A stretch of 64,000 bases of DNA from positions 1,304,501 through 1,368,500 of the forward strand of contig NZ_JAQOMR010000001.1 in NCBI RefSeq assembly GCF_028401385.1, read 5' to 3'. This stretch comes from Marinicella algicola (GTDB lineage Bacteria; Pseudomonadota; Gammaproteobacteria; Xanthomonadales; Marinicellaceae). Positions 51,909 through 61,967 of this stretch are shown one piece after another (position 1 is the first letter of the stretch; every line of letters starts with the position of its first letter). The notes below the pieces were generated by a model. That model was not told the origin of the DNA and did no database searches. It saw only the letters and a list, made by a program, of their open reading frames with translations. The position numbers and the translations under genes were made by a program.

Positions 51909-53089
51909 TCAGTCCGGCTGGATATAGCGGCGACGGTAGCGCAAGCCAAGGGAGGTCAGCAACTCATATCCGATTGTGCCCGCTGCCGTGGCTGCATCGT
52001 CCAGCGCAAGATTGGGTCCACAAAGCTCGATATAGTCACCGACGCGGATGGCGCCTTGGGGCACATCGGTCACATCGTAGATGGTCATGTCCATGGTGAT
52101 CCGTCCGGCAATCGGTACCTTGTGGCCGGCAATGAAACCGGAACCGCCGGGTTCGACCGCCCCGCGCAATGGTGCGCCCGAGCCCGATAGTGAACGGTGA
52201 TACCCGTCGGCATAGCCCGCAGCGGCAACCGCGAGCCGGCTGTCGCGGGAAAGCCTGAATGTGGCACCATAGCTTACCGTTTCACCGGCGCGAGCCGCGC
52301 GAATCTGAACGATGCGGGCTTCCGCAGTTGCCGCAGGCGTGAGCCTTTTCGACGTGCCGGGCTGCAGAATCGCCGCCATAAAGTGCGATACCGGGCCGGG
52401 TCAGGTCAAAATGATAGTCAGGACCGAGGAATATACCGGCAGATGCAGAAAGGCTGGCGTCCACGCCCTCATAGGCTGCAGTGGCAGTGCGGAACAATTC
52501 GAGCTGGGTCTTGTTCATCGGCGCTGCCGGATCATCCCCGCAGGCAAGGTGTGAGAGAATCAGAACAGGCTCGAAACTTGCCGGGCGCGAAACGTCCCCG
52601 GCCAGTGCAAGCGCTTCCTCCACCGTCAGACCCAGCCGGTTGAAACCGGTGTCAATCTGGAGTGCGCACGGAAATCGCCAAATTCCGCCACCGCAGAAAA
52701 GAACAAGGACAGCTGCTCCGTGCTTGCCAGAACGGGGACAAGGTCGTTTTCGAAGAACACCTCCTGCGTACCCGGCCACATGCCGGACAGCACAAAGATC
52801 CGGGCATCCGGCGCAAAACGCCTGAGGGTCGCCCCTTCTTCAGGCACCGCAACGAAAAATCGGCAGCGCCTGCGCCATACAACGCCTCGCCGACATCCTC
52901 GATCCCGAGCCCGTAGCCATCGGCCTTGACGACAGCCGCCGTGCGGGCAGAGCCGGAGAGCCCGCGCATGGTCTTCCAGTTGCTGACAATGGCACCGAGG
53001 TCGACCGTCAGCCGGGTAGGTGCCGCTTCGAAGGGAATTTCACCTTCTGAAAGCGTCTCGTCTTCATAAATGTTCGAATATTCACACAT
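51909..53089 (-). CDS. alr: Alanine racemase, three frame breaks
   Basis: PLP enzyme that makes D-alanine for peptidoglycan. The PLP Lys is in AAVVKADGYGLG; QIDTGFNRLGL and the catalytic Tyr segment VSYGATFRLSRDSRLAVA with GYADGYHRSLS follow, ending in the C-terminal beta domain (GRITMDMTIYDVTDVPQG). Length about 393 residues is normal. Breaks near 52850 (T-run on gene strand), 52672 and 52370 split it over three frames; the last is in the opposite sense. This would inactivate an essential gene three times over, so sequence error is far likelier than decay. Confidence 0.92.
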
Positions 53090-53151
53090 GAAATCGCCGT
53101 TTGTTGCAAACTTACGGCGAATGTAGCGCGTTTACGCTGCTTCGCCCATCA

Positions 53152-54645
53152 TTAATCGTCAAAGCTGGAATAGGACGGATCGGCGAGATCCGCAAACCGG
53201 GTATAGGCGGCCTGAAAGGCGAGATTGGCAGTGCCTGTCGGCCCGTGACGCTGCTTGGCAATGATCACGTCGGCGGTGCCTTTCACCTTGTCGAATTTCA
53301 TTTTCCACTCGTCATAGGCAGGATCGTCCGGGTCGCGCGGCTCGAGGTTCTGAACGTAATATTCCTCACGATACACAAACAAACACACGTCGGCGTCCTG
53401 CTCGATCGAACCTGATTCGCGAAGGTCAGAAAGCTGCGGGCGTTTATCTTCACGGTTTTCCACCTGACGCGACAACTGGGAAAGCGCGATGATCGGAACG
53501 TTCAGCTCTTTGCCCAGCGCCTTGAGGCCCGTGGTGATTTCGGTCACTTCCTGCACGCGGTTTTCGCCGGATCTCTTCGAGCCAGTCATCAGCTGGATAT
53601 AGTCGACCACCACCAGGTCTAGGCCGCGCTGGCGCTTCAGCCGGCGCGCGCGTGCGGAAAGCTGAGCGATTGAAATACCACCAGTCTGGTCGATGTAGAG
53701 CGGCACTTTCTGCATGGTCTGCGAGCAGGCTACCAGCTTGTCGAAATCGGCTTCGGTGATGTCACCGCGGCGGATTTTCGATGACGAGACTTCCGTCTGC
53801 TCGGAAATGATACGGGTAGCGAGCTGTTCGCCAGACATTTCGAGCGAGTAGAAGGCAACCACACCGCCTTGCTTGGCCTCAATCGTACCATCTGGCATAA
53901 CCTCTGGCTCGTAAGCCGAGGCAACGTTCCAGGCGATATTGGTGGCCAGCGAGGTCTTGCCCATACCCGGACGGCCGGCAAGGATGATCAGGTCGGAGCG
54001 CTGCAGACCGCCCATCTTGGTATCAAGCGTGTGAAGACCGGTTGAAACGCCGGAGAGATGGCCGTCACTCTCGAAGGCCTTGCTGGCCATGTCGATCGCG
54101 ATGGTCACGGCGTTTTCGAACGACTGGAAACCGCCCTCGTAGCGGCCCGTTTCGGCCAGTGCGAACAGCTTGCGCTCGGTATCCTCGATCTGCTCGGACG
54201 GCGGCAGGTCAATCGGGGCGTCATAGGCGGTATTGACGATACCCTCGCCGATTTCGATCAGCTGACGCCTCAGCGCAAGATCGTAGATCGTGCGGCCGTA
54301 ATCTTCGGCATTGATGATGGTGACAGCTTCGGCGGCAAGACGGGCAAGATATTGCGCGACGGTCAGGTCGCCGACCTTCATGTCGGAGGGCAGGTGGGTT
54401 TTCAGCGTGATCGTGTTGGCGATCTTGTCCATGCGGATCGTATCGCCGGCAAGTTCATAGATCTTGCGGTGCAGCGGTTCGTAGAAATGCTCTGGCTTCA
54501 GAAAATCGGAGACCCGGTAAAACGCACTGTTGTTGACGAGAATCGCACCGAGGAGAGCCTGTTCGACTTCCAGATTATTCGGCGCTTCACGCGCTTGCGG
54601 CGCGCCGGATGCTTGGAAGGAAAGGGTAGGCGCGATGTCATTCAT
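53152..54645 (-). CDS. dnaB: Replicative DNA helicase DnaB
   Basis: Intact, 497 residues, hexameric 5'-3' helicase at the replication fork. The N-terminal domain starts after a short tail (NNLEVEQALLGAILVNNSAF). The RecA-like domain has Walker A LAGRPGMGKTSLATN, Walker B DLVVVDYIQLM, the arginine finger region (LSQLSRQVENREDKRPQLSD) and DLRESGSIEQDADV. No intein. It follows rplI on the same strand after a terminator, the common order in Hyphomicrobiales. Confidence 0.96.
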   Translation of the reverse strand: MNDIAPTLSFQASGAPQAREAPNNLEVEQALLGAILVNNSAFYRVSDFLKPEHFYEPLHRKIYELAGDTIRMDKIANTITLKTHLPSDMKVGDLTVAQYLARLAAEAVTIINAEDYGRTIYDLALRRQLIEIGEGIVNTAYDAPIDLPPSEQIEDTERKLFALAETGRYEGGFQSFENAVTIAIDMASKAFESDGHLSGVSTGLHTLDTKMGGLQRSDLIILAGRPGMGKTSLATNIAWNVASAYEPEVMPDGTIEAKQGGVVAFYSLEMSGEQLATRIISEQTEVSSSKIRRGDITEADFDKLVACSQTMQKVPLYIDQTGGISIAQLSARARRLKRQRGLDLVVVDYIQLMTGSKRSGENRVQEVTEITTGLKALGKELNVPIIALSQLSRQVENREDKRPQLSDLRESGSIEQDADVCLFVYREEYYVQNLEPRDPDDPAYDEWKMKFDKVKGTADVIIAKQRHGPTGTANLAFQAAYTRFADLADPSYSSFDD

Positions 54646-54859
54646 GATCGATCTTTTCCGAAGGTCTGAAGGCGGTGGGACGGAGCATAGACAATTGACG
54701 CAGTCAAAGACACCCGTTCATCCGGGGATATGCGCTTACACGGCCTTCTGTCCCTGTAATCCACAGGCAGGCCGTTCTGGCTGCGTTAAACTTGACGCAA
54801 AACACCCGCAAACCTTGACACGAATCGAAGCCAGCCCGCCTCAGTATAGCATAAAGAAA

Positions 54860-54887
54860 GCCCGGTCTCTCGGTTAAGAGACCGGGC
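54860..54887 (-). terminator. Rho-independent terminator after rplI
   Basis: Perfect 11-bp stem GCCCGGTCTCT/AGAGACCGGGC with a six-base loop, followed on the minus strand by TTTCTTT. It ends the rpsF-rplI transcript 29 bases after the rplI stop. Confidence 0.9.
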
Positions 54888-54915
54888 CTGAATGACAAGA
54901 GTTTCAAGACGCCGA

Positions 54916-55560
54916 TCAGGCGTTCTTGTCTTCTTCTTCGCCGTCGTCTTCTGCGGAAGCCTCGGCTTCTTCGCCTTCTTCAGCGTCGTCTTCGTCGAGG
55001 TCGTAATCGGCATCCGGGTTGAAGAAGTCTTCCGGACGCAGCGCATCTTCGTCGACACCGTAGATGGCATCGGCAGAGGTGAGGTCTTCGCCTTTCTTCT
55101 GACGTTCAGCTTCTTCCGCCGTACGGGCAACGTTCAGTTCGACGGTCACAGAAACTTCAGCATGGAGCTGAATTTCAACCTTGTGCAGACCGACGGTCTT
55201 GATCGGGTGGTTGAGAACAACCTGGTTGCGCGAAATCGAGAAGCCTTCGTCTGCGAGGATCTCAACGATATCGCGGGTAGCAACCGAGCCGTAGAGCTGA
55301 CCGGTTTCGCCGGCGGAGCGAACAACGATGAAGGACTTACCGTCAAGCGTGTCGGCAACGGTCTGGGCTTCGTTGCGGCGCTCGAGGTTGCGCGCTTCAA
55401 GAACCACGCGTTCGGCTTCGAAACGGGCCTTGTTGGCGGCATTGGCGCGTAGCGCACGGCCGGTCGGCAGCAGGTAGTTACGGGCATAGCCATCGCGAAC
55501 CTTTACGGTTTCGCCCATCTGGCCAAGCTTGGCGATGCGTTCAAGCAGGATCACGTCCAT
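54916..55560 (-). CDS. rplI: Ribosomal protein L9
   Basis: Intact, 214 residues. The N-terminal rRNA-binding domain [17 protein letters not shown] with [16 protein letters not shown] is followed by the long linker helix and the C-terminal domain ([14 protein letters not shown]). About 45 extra residues at the end are almost all Glu/Asp/Ala, an acidic tail seen in rhizobial L9. The start codon overlaps the DUF2232 stop by ten bases. Confidence 0.96.
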   Translation of the reverse strand: MDVILLERIAKLGQMGETVKVRDGYARNYLLPTGRALRANAANKARFEAERVVLEARNLERRNEAQTVADTLDGKSFIVVRSAGETGQLYGSVATRDIVEILADEGFSISRNQVVLNHPIKTVGLHKVEIQLHAEVSVTVELNVARTAEEAERQKKGEDLTSADAIYGVDEDALRPEDFFNPDADYDLDEDDAEEGEEAEASAEDDGEEEDKNA

Positions 55561-56539
55561 GGGTTATTCCTTTCATTGTCATCATTGTCTGGCGGTGTTG
55601 CTCCCGGTGAAAGAGCGATTGCCCGCCGTGTGTCGAGAAGGCCCATCACCACGAAGATCAGGGCCGGGAAGGTGAAAATCAGCGACAGATAGGAGAGAAT
55701 GGTAACGGGCACGCCCCAGCTCTTGCCGCGTGCGGCAAGGTGCATGCGGGCAAGTCCGGCCAGAAGAAAGCCGCCACCGAATGCGCCGAGGCAGGCAGCC
55801 CCCATCAGTCCGATGGTTCCGCCGAAGAAGGTCGCAACCAAAGCTCCGAGAAAAACGAAGATGGCATTGCGATGCATGCGCAGTGATTTTGCAACATCTT
55901 CGCGCGGGCGACTGGTCAGGCCTGACGAGATCACGATCCGGGTTGCAAAATGATAGGCCACGAACAGCAGGATCACAGAGGTTGCGCCCTGGACGATCGG
56001 CAGCATAACCACGAACATCGACTTGAACTGCGCGATCAGTGCGGCATCGCTGGCCAGCTCCGGGTTCTGCATCGTCAGCGCTTCCACGAAGGCGTCGATC
56101 AGCTGTCCGGTAGCATTGGGGCCATAGCCGGCGACGATACCCAGAATGATCAGCGCAACGGTGATGACCGCGCACAGATGGATCAGGATATCGGAAAGCG
56201 GATACCAGGCGGTCAGTCCGTCGGGACCGCCGATCTCGCTTGCCGGGCGCGCCAGATTGCCGAGATGGCTGAGCCAGCCGGCCGGCACCAGCGTGATGGC
56301 CAGCGTATAAAGCGCAAAAACGGGGAAACCAGGGTCGCGCCGAGACCGCCGGCGACAATGATTGCGACGATGGCTGCAAAATTGCCCCAGCCGAGGCCGG
56401 CAATCAGAATCGGAAGCGCGGAGGCAGCGGAAAGCAGCGTTGAAAACAGCGCGTTGAAACTCGCAGCGTAAGCAAGCATGAAGCCCGCAACGCCGGCAAG
56501 CGCGCCGATCAGCAATGTCTTTGCATTGAGGTTATTCAT
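55551..56539 (-). CDS. DUF2232 membrane protein of the rpsR-rplI cluster, one frame break
   Basis: About 329 residues with seven or eight hydrophobic helices; N-terminus [16 protein letters not shown], core [20 protein letters not shown] then, after a missing G near 56325, [20 protein letters not shown]. Conserved C-terminal helices [18 protein letters not shown]. In Hyphomicrobiales a DUF2232 protein regularly lies between rpsR and rplI. Function unknown. The C-terminal end overlaps rplI. Confidence 0.9.
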
Positions 56540-56700
56540 CCGCTGTCCTGCTTCCAAGGAGCAGTTAGAGAAGCCAATATCGGGCCATTCTCAACCTGGG
56601 TTTATTTTCAAGACTGCTGCGCGCCCACCGCGCCGGAGCTTTGCCGGAGAAGCCGCCGGATGCGCCTTCTCCGAAAGTCTGGCCGTAAGGCCGAAATGCC

Positions 56701-56949
56701 TTACGAAAGGACGTAGGGCAGCAGGCCGAGGAAGCGGGCGCGCTTGATGGCGCGGGCCAGTTCACGCTGCTTCTTCTGGCTGACGGCTGTGATACGGGAC
56801 GGAACGATCTTGCCGCGTTCGGAAATGTAGCGCTGCAGAAGACGCACGTCCTTGTAGTCGATCTTCGGAGCGTTGGCACCGGAGAAGGGGCAGGTCTTGC
56901 GACGACGGTTAAACGGACGACGCGACGGGATAGAAGCGATAGCTACCAT
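56701..56949 (-). CDS. rpsR: Ribosomal protein S18
   Basis: Intact, 82 residues. Basic N-terminus ([15 protein letters not shown]) with the single Cys, then the S18 core [20 protein letters not shown] and [20 protein letters not shown]. It pairs with S6 in the 30S platform; rpsF is 24 bases upstream in the same operon. Confidence 0.97.
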   Translation of the reverse strand: MVAIASIPSRRPFNRRRKTCPFSGANAPKIDYKDVRLLQRYISERGKIVPSRITAVSQKKQRELARAIKRARFLGLLPYVLS

Positions 56950-56973
56950 GATTTTAACTCCTTAATCTCGCAA

Positions 56974-57390
56974 TCAGCTGCGCGGTCGGCGATCGCCACG
57001 ATCGCCACGATCGCCGCGATCACCACGGTTGTCACGGCCACCATCACGGCGGGGACGGTCGTCGCGGTCGCGCTTCTGCATCATCGCCGAAGGGCCTTCC
57101 TCATGCGCATCGACCTTGATGGTCATGTAGCGCAGGATGTCTTCATTGATGCGCATCTGGCGTTCCATTTCGTGGATCGCGGCAGCCGGCGCTTCGATGT
57201 CCATCAGCGCGTAATGCGCCTTGCGGTTCTTCTTGATGCGGTAGGTGAGGGACTTCAGGCCCCAGTTTTCGATACGGCCAACCTTGCCGCCGTTTTCCTC
57301 GAGCAGTGCCTTGTACTGCTCGACGAGACCGTCGACCTGCTGCGCCGTGATGTCCTGGCGGGCCAGGAACACGTGTTCGTAAAGTGCCAT
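56974..57390 (-). CDS. rpsF: Ribosomal protein S6 with RGD-repeat tail
   Basis: Intact, 138 residues. Core [40 protein letters not shown] and the helix [20 protein letters not shown]. The last 35 residues are Arg/Asp/Gly-rich with four tandem GDR triplets (nine-base repeats near 56985-57030), probably disordered. Long basic/acidic tails are common in alphaproteobacterial S6. First gene of the operon. Confidence 0.97.
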   Translation of the reverse strand: MALYEHVFLARQDITAQQVDGLVEQYKALLEENGGKVGRIENWGLKSLTYRIKKNRKAHYALMDIEAPAAAIHEMERQMRINEDILRYMTIKVDAHEEGPSAMMQKRDRDDRPRRDGGRDNRGDRGDRGDRGDRRPRS

Positions 57391-57859
57391 TGATATTCGC
57401 CTTTCTTGCGTTTCCAGGACCCGGAATTCGGCGGCTAAGCCTCAACGACTGCTCTTGAGGGAAACCCCGGCAAGAAAAGCGTTAGACGAGACGGTCGAGA
57501 GCGGCGACACGGGAGGCAGGCGCTTTTACCGCGCCAGGCATTTCCGCCACAGCGAAAACAGCCCTCCGTTCAGCCACCAGCCTGAAGACCGGACCTTTGG
57601 ATGAGCGGCTTATACGGATTTTCGGGCGGAATGCAAGGGGTGGGGAGATGAACGGCCGTGACGGTAGCAGGGAAGGTCAGCGTTGCGCCCTCGTTTGAGG
57701 CGCTTGGGCTGCGCATCGGTTACAACAAAGGCGGTCTTGCGGCGAATGAGCTAACACTTCATTTTGAGGGTAGCTGCCATTCCAAAGAGCAACGGAATTG
57801 TCTCGCCCCTATCAAGGTAAACTCAAGGGATTTGTAGCTTTGGTACATTTATCGCATAG
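57391..57859. other. rpsF leader and intergenic region
   Basis: No gene seen. On the minus strand the leader of rpsF holds a perfect dyad CCTCAA-N9-TTGAGG (57440-57460) and a CCG-rich stretch just downstream (GCCGCCGAATTCCGG). Many bacteria have an S6:S18-binding RNA in this leader, with a hairpin and a CCG bulge, so this could be such an autoregulatory site; that is an inference. The part from 57600 to 57859 holds no recognised feature. Confidence 0.45.
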
Positions 57860-58872
57860 TCATGGCGTAAACCACGAGCGCACCAAATTCGGAACGACAT
57901 CCGCATCGTATTCTCGACTGAAAAGTTTCATCGCGGTGCGCAGCGCAAGCATCGGCGCCTCCATTCCGAATTCGATACCAGCTTTGTGAGCTATTGCGTT
58001 GCGGTTCTTTCTCACTTCGTTGATTTCTGCCAAGTCATCGTATGTGAGAATGCCGAGCAGCTCTAGGTTTTGAGAGATTATAGAAGCGGTATAATCGCGA
58101 CCGGTTAGATATTGCTTCCGGTCGGAGTTGATCCGCGTAATGTTTTGTCCGCCTGTAGTTTCCCTACCTTCCCATTTTTGCTTTCTAGCCATCGGCTCCA
58201 TTCGGTGTTGAGAAAAGACTCAATAACAAACCATGAAAGAACCACGGATGTGTTATGCTGACCTGAATGGAAGTCGCTTTGCGCGATTGCTAGCATGTCG
58301 AGCAGCCTCAGTGCCGTTGGATCCTTACTTAATGCTTTATAGGCTTTAATTGCTTTTTCAACGGTTTCAGCTGAACGCAGGGGCCTCATCACAAGCGGAC
58401 CCAAGTTTCTAGGATCGTGGCCAATTTCAAGCCTCAGCCGCCAAAGTGCGTGAGCTGTCTGATGCAATCCGAAGGCTGGATAATCCTCGCCGTTTGCGCC
58501 GCTCGTCACCACGATTTCTTGATGGTCGAGATACCTAAAGGGGACGCTTGCTTCATCTTTTGATTTGTCGCTTTCCGAGGCCAACAGTAAGCTGAAGGCA
58601 TTAAAGCGTGCGCAAATATCGCGCCACCTCGTTATGTCGGCTTCAATATTCCGATTAGGAGCCTGATCTGCGTCATTATCTGTCGGTGGCGTGAGTACCA
58701 TACAGCCATCGCGCTCCACCCGAAGCACCCAACCGTACACCTCGGCGGTTCCTGCAACCTCTTCCATAAGTGCTCGCCAGCCGCCATCGCCAAGCGGTTC
58801 GTCGCCGGTAAGGCGTGGTCCGATCCAGATCGCTTCGAGCGGATATGCAAAGTAGTATTTGTAGGCCGCCAT
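57860..58872 (-). CDS. Unknown protein with C-terminal HEPN-like Rx4H motif, one frame break
   Basis: About 337 residues. I do not recognise the N-terminal 230 residues (start MAAYKYYFAYPLEAIWIGPR; middle ARFNAFSLLLASESDKSKDE). The C-terminal helical part contains DYTASIISQNLELLGIL and EINEVRKNRNAIAHKAG: R-N-A-I-A-H is the Rx4-6H signature of HEPN domains, many of which are RNases in toxin-antitoxin, Abi or CRISPR-linked systems. An A-run near 58183 lacks one base; repair joins both parts. GC content is visibly lower than in neighbouring genes, a sign of transfer. Function not proven. Confidence 0.6.
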
Positions 58873-59161
58873 CTTCCCTCACATTCGAAATCTTCGATGT
58901 TCTACCCGAAAGCAACCACAGCATCGTTGCCTTGCTTTCAAAAATGGCATGCAACAGGCCTGCGCATCTTGGCACCAATACTACATTCTGTTTGATAGAA
59001 CAGCCAAGAAACTGTATTGGTCAAGATATGGCTAAAGGGTGGCTAAAGTTGCGCAGAAAAATCTTAAAGGCGTTCCGCCGAACGTGTCAAAGAGCGATTG
59101 TCGCAATGCTTTTGGCAGCGGAGCGGGGTCGAGGTTAACTACCTACAGGCAGCGGAGACGA
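58873..59161. other. Divergent intergenic region
   Basis: 289 bases between the HEPN-like gene and the pentapeptide-repeat gene, which point away from each other. AT-rich around 58980-59030, so both promoters are probably here. No clear dyad found. Confidence 0.45.
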
Positions 59162-59809
59162 ATGGGTAGGCCTCTAGTTATATGGGTTATATGGGGCGCA
59201 GTACTTGCGATAAGTTTCATTATCGCCGAACGCGCAAGTCTTGAAAGCGCTTTTAAGTGGCTCAGCACTCCAGATGGCAGGTCAGCATACGGGTTTTGGA
59301 TAGGTTCCAAAAGCGTCTATGATCTCGTAATTGGCTTGATGACAACTCTAGTCGCGATCACCGCAGCATTTCTTGCGCTGCGGAGCTATCGGGTAAATCA
59401 GCGCGCGGCTATCGCAAATCGTTATCAAAAGGGTGTCGAGCTGCTGGGGGCTGAGGCGGACAGTGCCAAACTTGGCGGTATCGAATTGTTGTCAGTAGTG
59501 GCGCGCGAAGAGCATCAAGAATATCAGGAGCCTGTCATTAGGACGCTTCGCCAGTTCTTGCTGGAGCGCTGCTCTGTCGCAACGGGGGCGGTTTATAAGA
59601 AGGGATGTACCTGTGACCCTGCCACGCTCCCTGGCACTGACTTCGTCGTCATGGCGGCTCTCTCGGCGGTCGCTCGCACGAACTGGAGACGGCGATGGTT
59701 GGAATTGGAGCATGATGACGAGGGACTGGCGTTGCGTGGTATCCACCTGCACCAAGTCCGCTTAGTCAACTATGATCTTTCGAGAATTCGGTTTGAGGAG
59801 GCCGTCTTA

Positions 59810-60739
59810 GAGCCGGATTCAAAAGTTCATGATGGGAAACAATATCGTGCGAGGCGTCTGGTCATCACCCTGATGCTGGCGATGTTGACCCATGCTGTGG
59901 CGCTTGCGATGGACTTTTCCCAATCTTTGGCCAACCGACGGCATCGTCCGAACCAGCCGAAGGTGCGCTCCACCACCCATCGGCGGGGCAGAACCTCAAA
60001 GCCTTTCGCTATGTCGGAGCGCTTGATGATTTCAAGGTTCCATTGGCCGCATCCGCGCAGCGCTTTTCGCAACTTCTGCCCGGCATAGCCGCCATCTGCG
60101 AAGACATGGCGCAACCAGGGGAAACGGTAGCGGATGGCTTTCAGGACATCGGGCGCACCGTCGCGGTCCTGGATATCGGCAGCATGGACAAGCACGAACA
60201 GCATCAGCCCGATCGTATCGGTGATGATGTGGCGCTTGCGGCCCTTGATCTTCTTGCCGGCGTCGTAGCCCGAAACCCCGCCGCTTTCGGTGGTCTTGAC
60301 ACTCTGGCTGTCGATGACACCGGCTGTGGGCGAGGCCTCGCGCCCCTCCAGTTCGCGCGTAGCGCAGACGAGCAGATGATTGATGGTCTGCCAAAGGCCG
60401 ATGTCGCGCCAGCCATAGAAATAGCCTCGCACCGTGGAGACCGGAGGAAGTCCTTCGGCAGAGCCCGCCATTGACTGCCGCTGCCCGCAATATAAAGGAT
60501 CGCGTTCACCACTTCCCTCATATTCGTTTTCCGTGGCCGCCCGCCGGGCTTGGCCAGCGGTATCAGTGGAGCAATTACAGCCCACTCACGGTCCGTCAAA
60601 TCGGTTGGATAGCGAAGGCGATCCCGGTTATGCTGCAGGCGGGTGATATCATTCCAGGGCATGCGATCCTCCACGTTCTTGGCAGAGGTGGTTGAATCAC
60701 ATCCTTCTGATATCACTCAACAACTTTTAAATCGGGCTC
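59810..60739 (-). mobile_element. IS5-family insertion sequence with TTA target duplication
   Basis: 930 bases. Terminal inverted repeats of 18 bases match in 16 (left GAGCCGGATTCAAAAGTT, right complement GAGCCCGATTTAAAAGTT). The trinucleotide TTA stands on both sides (59807-59809 and 60740-60742). One transposase gene fills the element on the minus strand. Inserted in the pentapeptide-repeat gene. Confidence 0.9.
59827..60662 (-). CDS. IS5-family transposase, one frame break
   Basis: About 278 residues; start MPWNDITRLQHNRDRLRYPT, then DUF4096-like LTDREWAVIAPLIPLAKPGG. The DDE core has the first Asp in GVIDSQSVKTTESGG, the second in HVFADGGYAGQKLR, and the Glu in RWVVERTFGWFGRCRRLAKD. A C is missing from a run (gene strand) near 60450; repair reads DFPPVSTVRGYFYGW. 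Earlier Met at 60716 is not family-like. Probably an active or recently active enzyme. Confidence 0.9.
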
Positions 60740-61145
60740 TTAGGGGACGTCACTTTTGAAGCTTGCACTTTTGCAGAGACATTTATTGAGGCGCGGTGTT
60801 TCGGAGTTCTGGATTTTGACAATTGCTTGATCAGCAACTCTGGACTTGCCGCGACCGATATCAGTGGAAAACGATTAGACGACGATACGCCGATCAGGAT
60901 GTCGCGGAACCGACGAGTGCATAAGTTCCACTTGAACGGGAGACGGATTCAGCCCTCTCGATAGCTAAGGCTTGTTCTAGGTTTCCAGACAGTCGATTTG
61001 ATCGACGATCCGCTGCCACCATTTAATGCAGGTAGTAATTTCACGTTGTCGAAGAGAATGGCGCTCCACCAACTCCGATTGCCTAAACCCGCCAATCCGC
61101 TCTCGGCCCCATTGCCGTCAGCCGCAACTCACGTTGCAACCCCTC

Positions 61146-61898
61146 TCACCCCACCGCCGTCTCAGCATCCGCCCGTTTCACCACCCGATGCTGATCCTCC
61201 CCGAGCCCCTGTTTCCAGTAGCTGGAGATATAGAGCTGGTCGGGGCCGAGGCCGCGTTCCTGTCTGAGATAGGTGCGCAGGCGGCGCATGGTTTCGAATT
61301 CGGCGGCGCACCAGCCGTAGACGCTGCCCGTTCGCCAGGGAGCGCGCGGACGAAGGTTTCGAATTCTTGCGGGTGATGGCCGGGTTCGGGGTTGATGCGC
61401 CAGTGCAGGGTGACGCCTTCGGGGTGGGGAGGTCCTGGCGGTCCGCTTCGCTCTGGATCTCGATCACGGCATCGCCGACGGCATCTGCGGGCAGCGCCTC
61501 CAGATTGACGGCGATGGCGGGGAGCGCGGTCATGTCGCCGAGGACGAGATACCAGTCGGCGCCGGGCGCAAGCGGCTTGGCCGGCCCCGGTCCGCCGACG
61601 GTGATCGTCTCGCCGGGTTTTACGTCTTTCGCCCATGAAACGGCGGGGCCGCCGCTGCCGTTATCGCCGTGCAGGGCGAAATCGATGTCGAGCGCGTCGG
61701 CGCTCTGTCTGCGGATCGTATAGGTCCGCACAAAGGCTTTTCATCCGGGCCGGGAAGCCTCAGCTTCACATAGCCGCCATCCTGTCCGGTCGGAAAGGTG
61801 GCCATCGCAGGACCGCCAATGGAGACGCGGCGCATATTCGGGGTGATTTGCTCTGTGGAGAGGACTTCGAAGCGTTTGGGTTCTGGTCTTTTGTTCAT
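61146..61898 (-). CDS. Siderophore-interacting FAD protein (ViuB/SIP family), three frame breaks
   Basis: About 251 residues; reduces ferric siderophores in the cytoplasm with NAD(P)H and FAD. FAD-binding part: ITPNMRRVSIGGPAMATFP and the RxYTxR motif (FVRTYTIRRQ) after a repaired A-run near 61737. NAD part: WYLVLGDMTALPAIAVNLEA. C-terminal SIP domain: VYGWCAAEFETMRRLRTYL and ISSYWKQGLGEDQHRVVK (family end YWKxGxxEDxH). Breaks near 61737, 61428 and 61338 are single lost bases. No siderophore receptor is nearby. Confidence 0.9.
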
Positions 61899-61967
61899 CG
61901 CTTTAATATGACTAAATTAATCATGTTTAGCAATGGGCCTGAAGGCAATGGGCTCCGGCATCTGCCG

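Larger units (their letters stand above)
59162..60964 (+). pseudogene. Membrane pentapeptide-repeat protein gene, split by an IS5-family element
   Basis: The ATG at 59162 has a GGAG site. Two hydrophobic helices (VIWVIWGAVLAISFIIAE and LVIGLMTTLVAITAAFLALR) lead into a conserved cytoplasmic stretch (ANRYQKGVELLGAEADSAKL with GGIELLSVVARE) and then pentapeptide-like repeats (ALRGI, HLHQV, RLVNY, DLSRI, RFEEA). The IS enters at 59810. If the IS and one copy of the TTA target duplication are removed, the frame continues exactly: VLGDVTFEACTFAETF to the stop at 60962-60964, about 290 residues. The architecture is widespread in bacteria; function unknown. The interruption is real and would inactivate the protein. 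Confidence 0.8.

Noticed and set aside
56985..57030. Short direct repeats as a CRISPR array
   Set aside because: Nine-base units without spacers, within the rpsF coding frame; no CRISPR array or cas gene seen anywhere.
61026..61376. Plus-strand frames over the SIP gene
   Set aside because: Shadows; the three minus-strand segments join to a complete siderophore-interacting protein.
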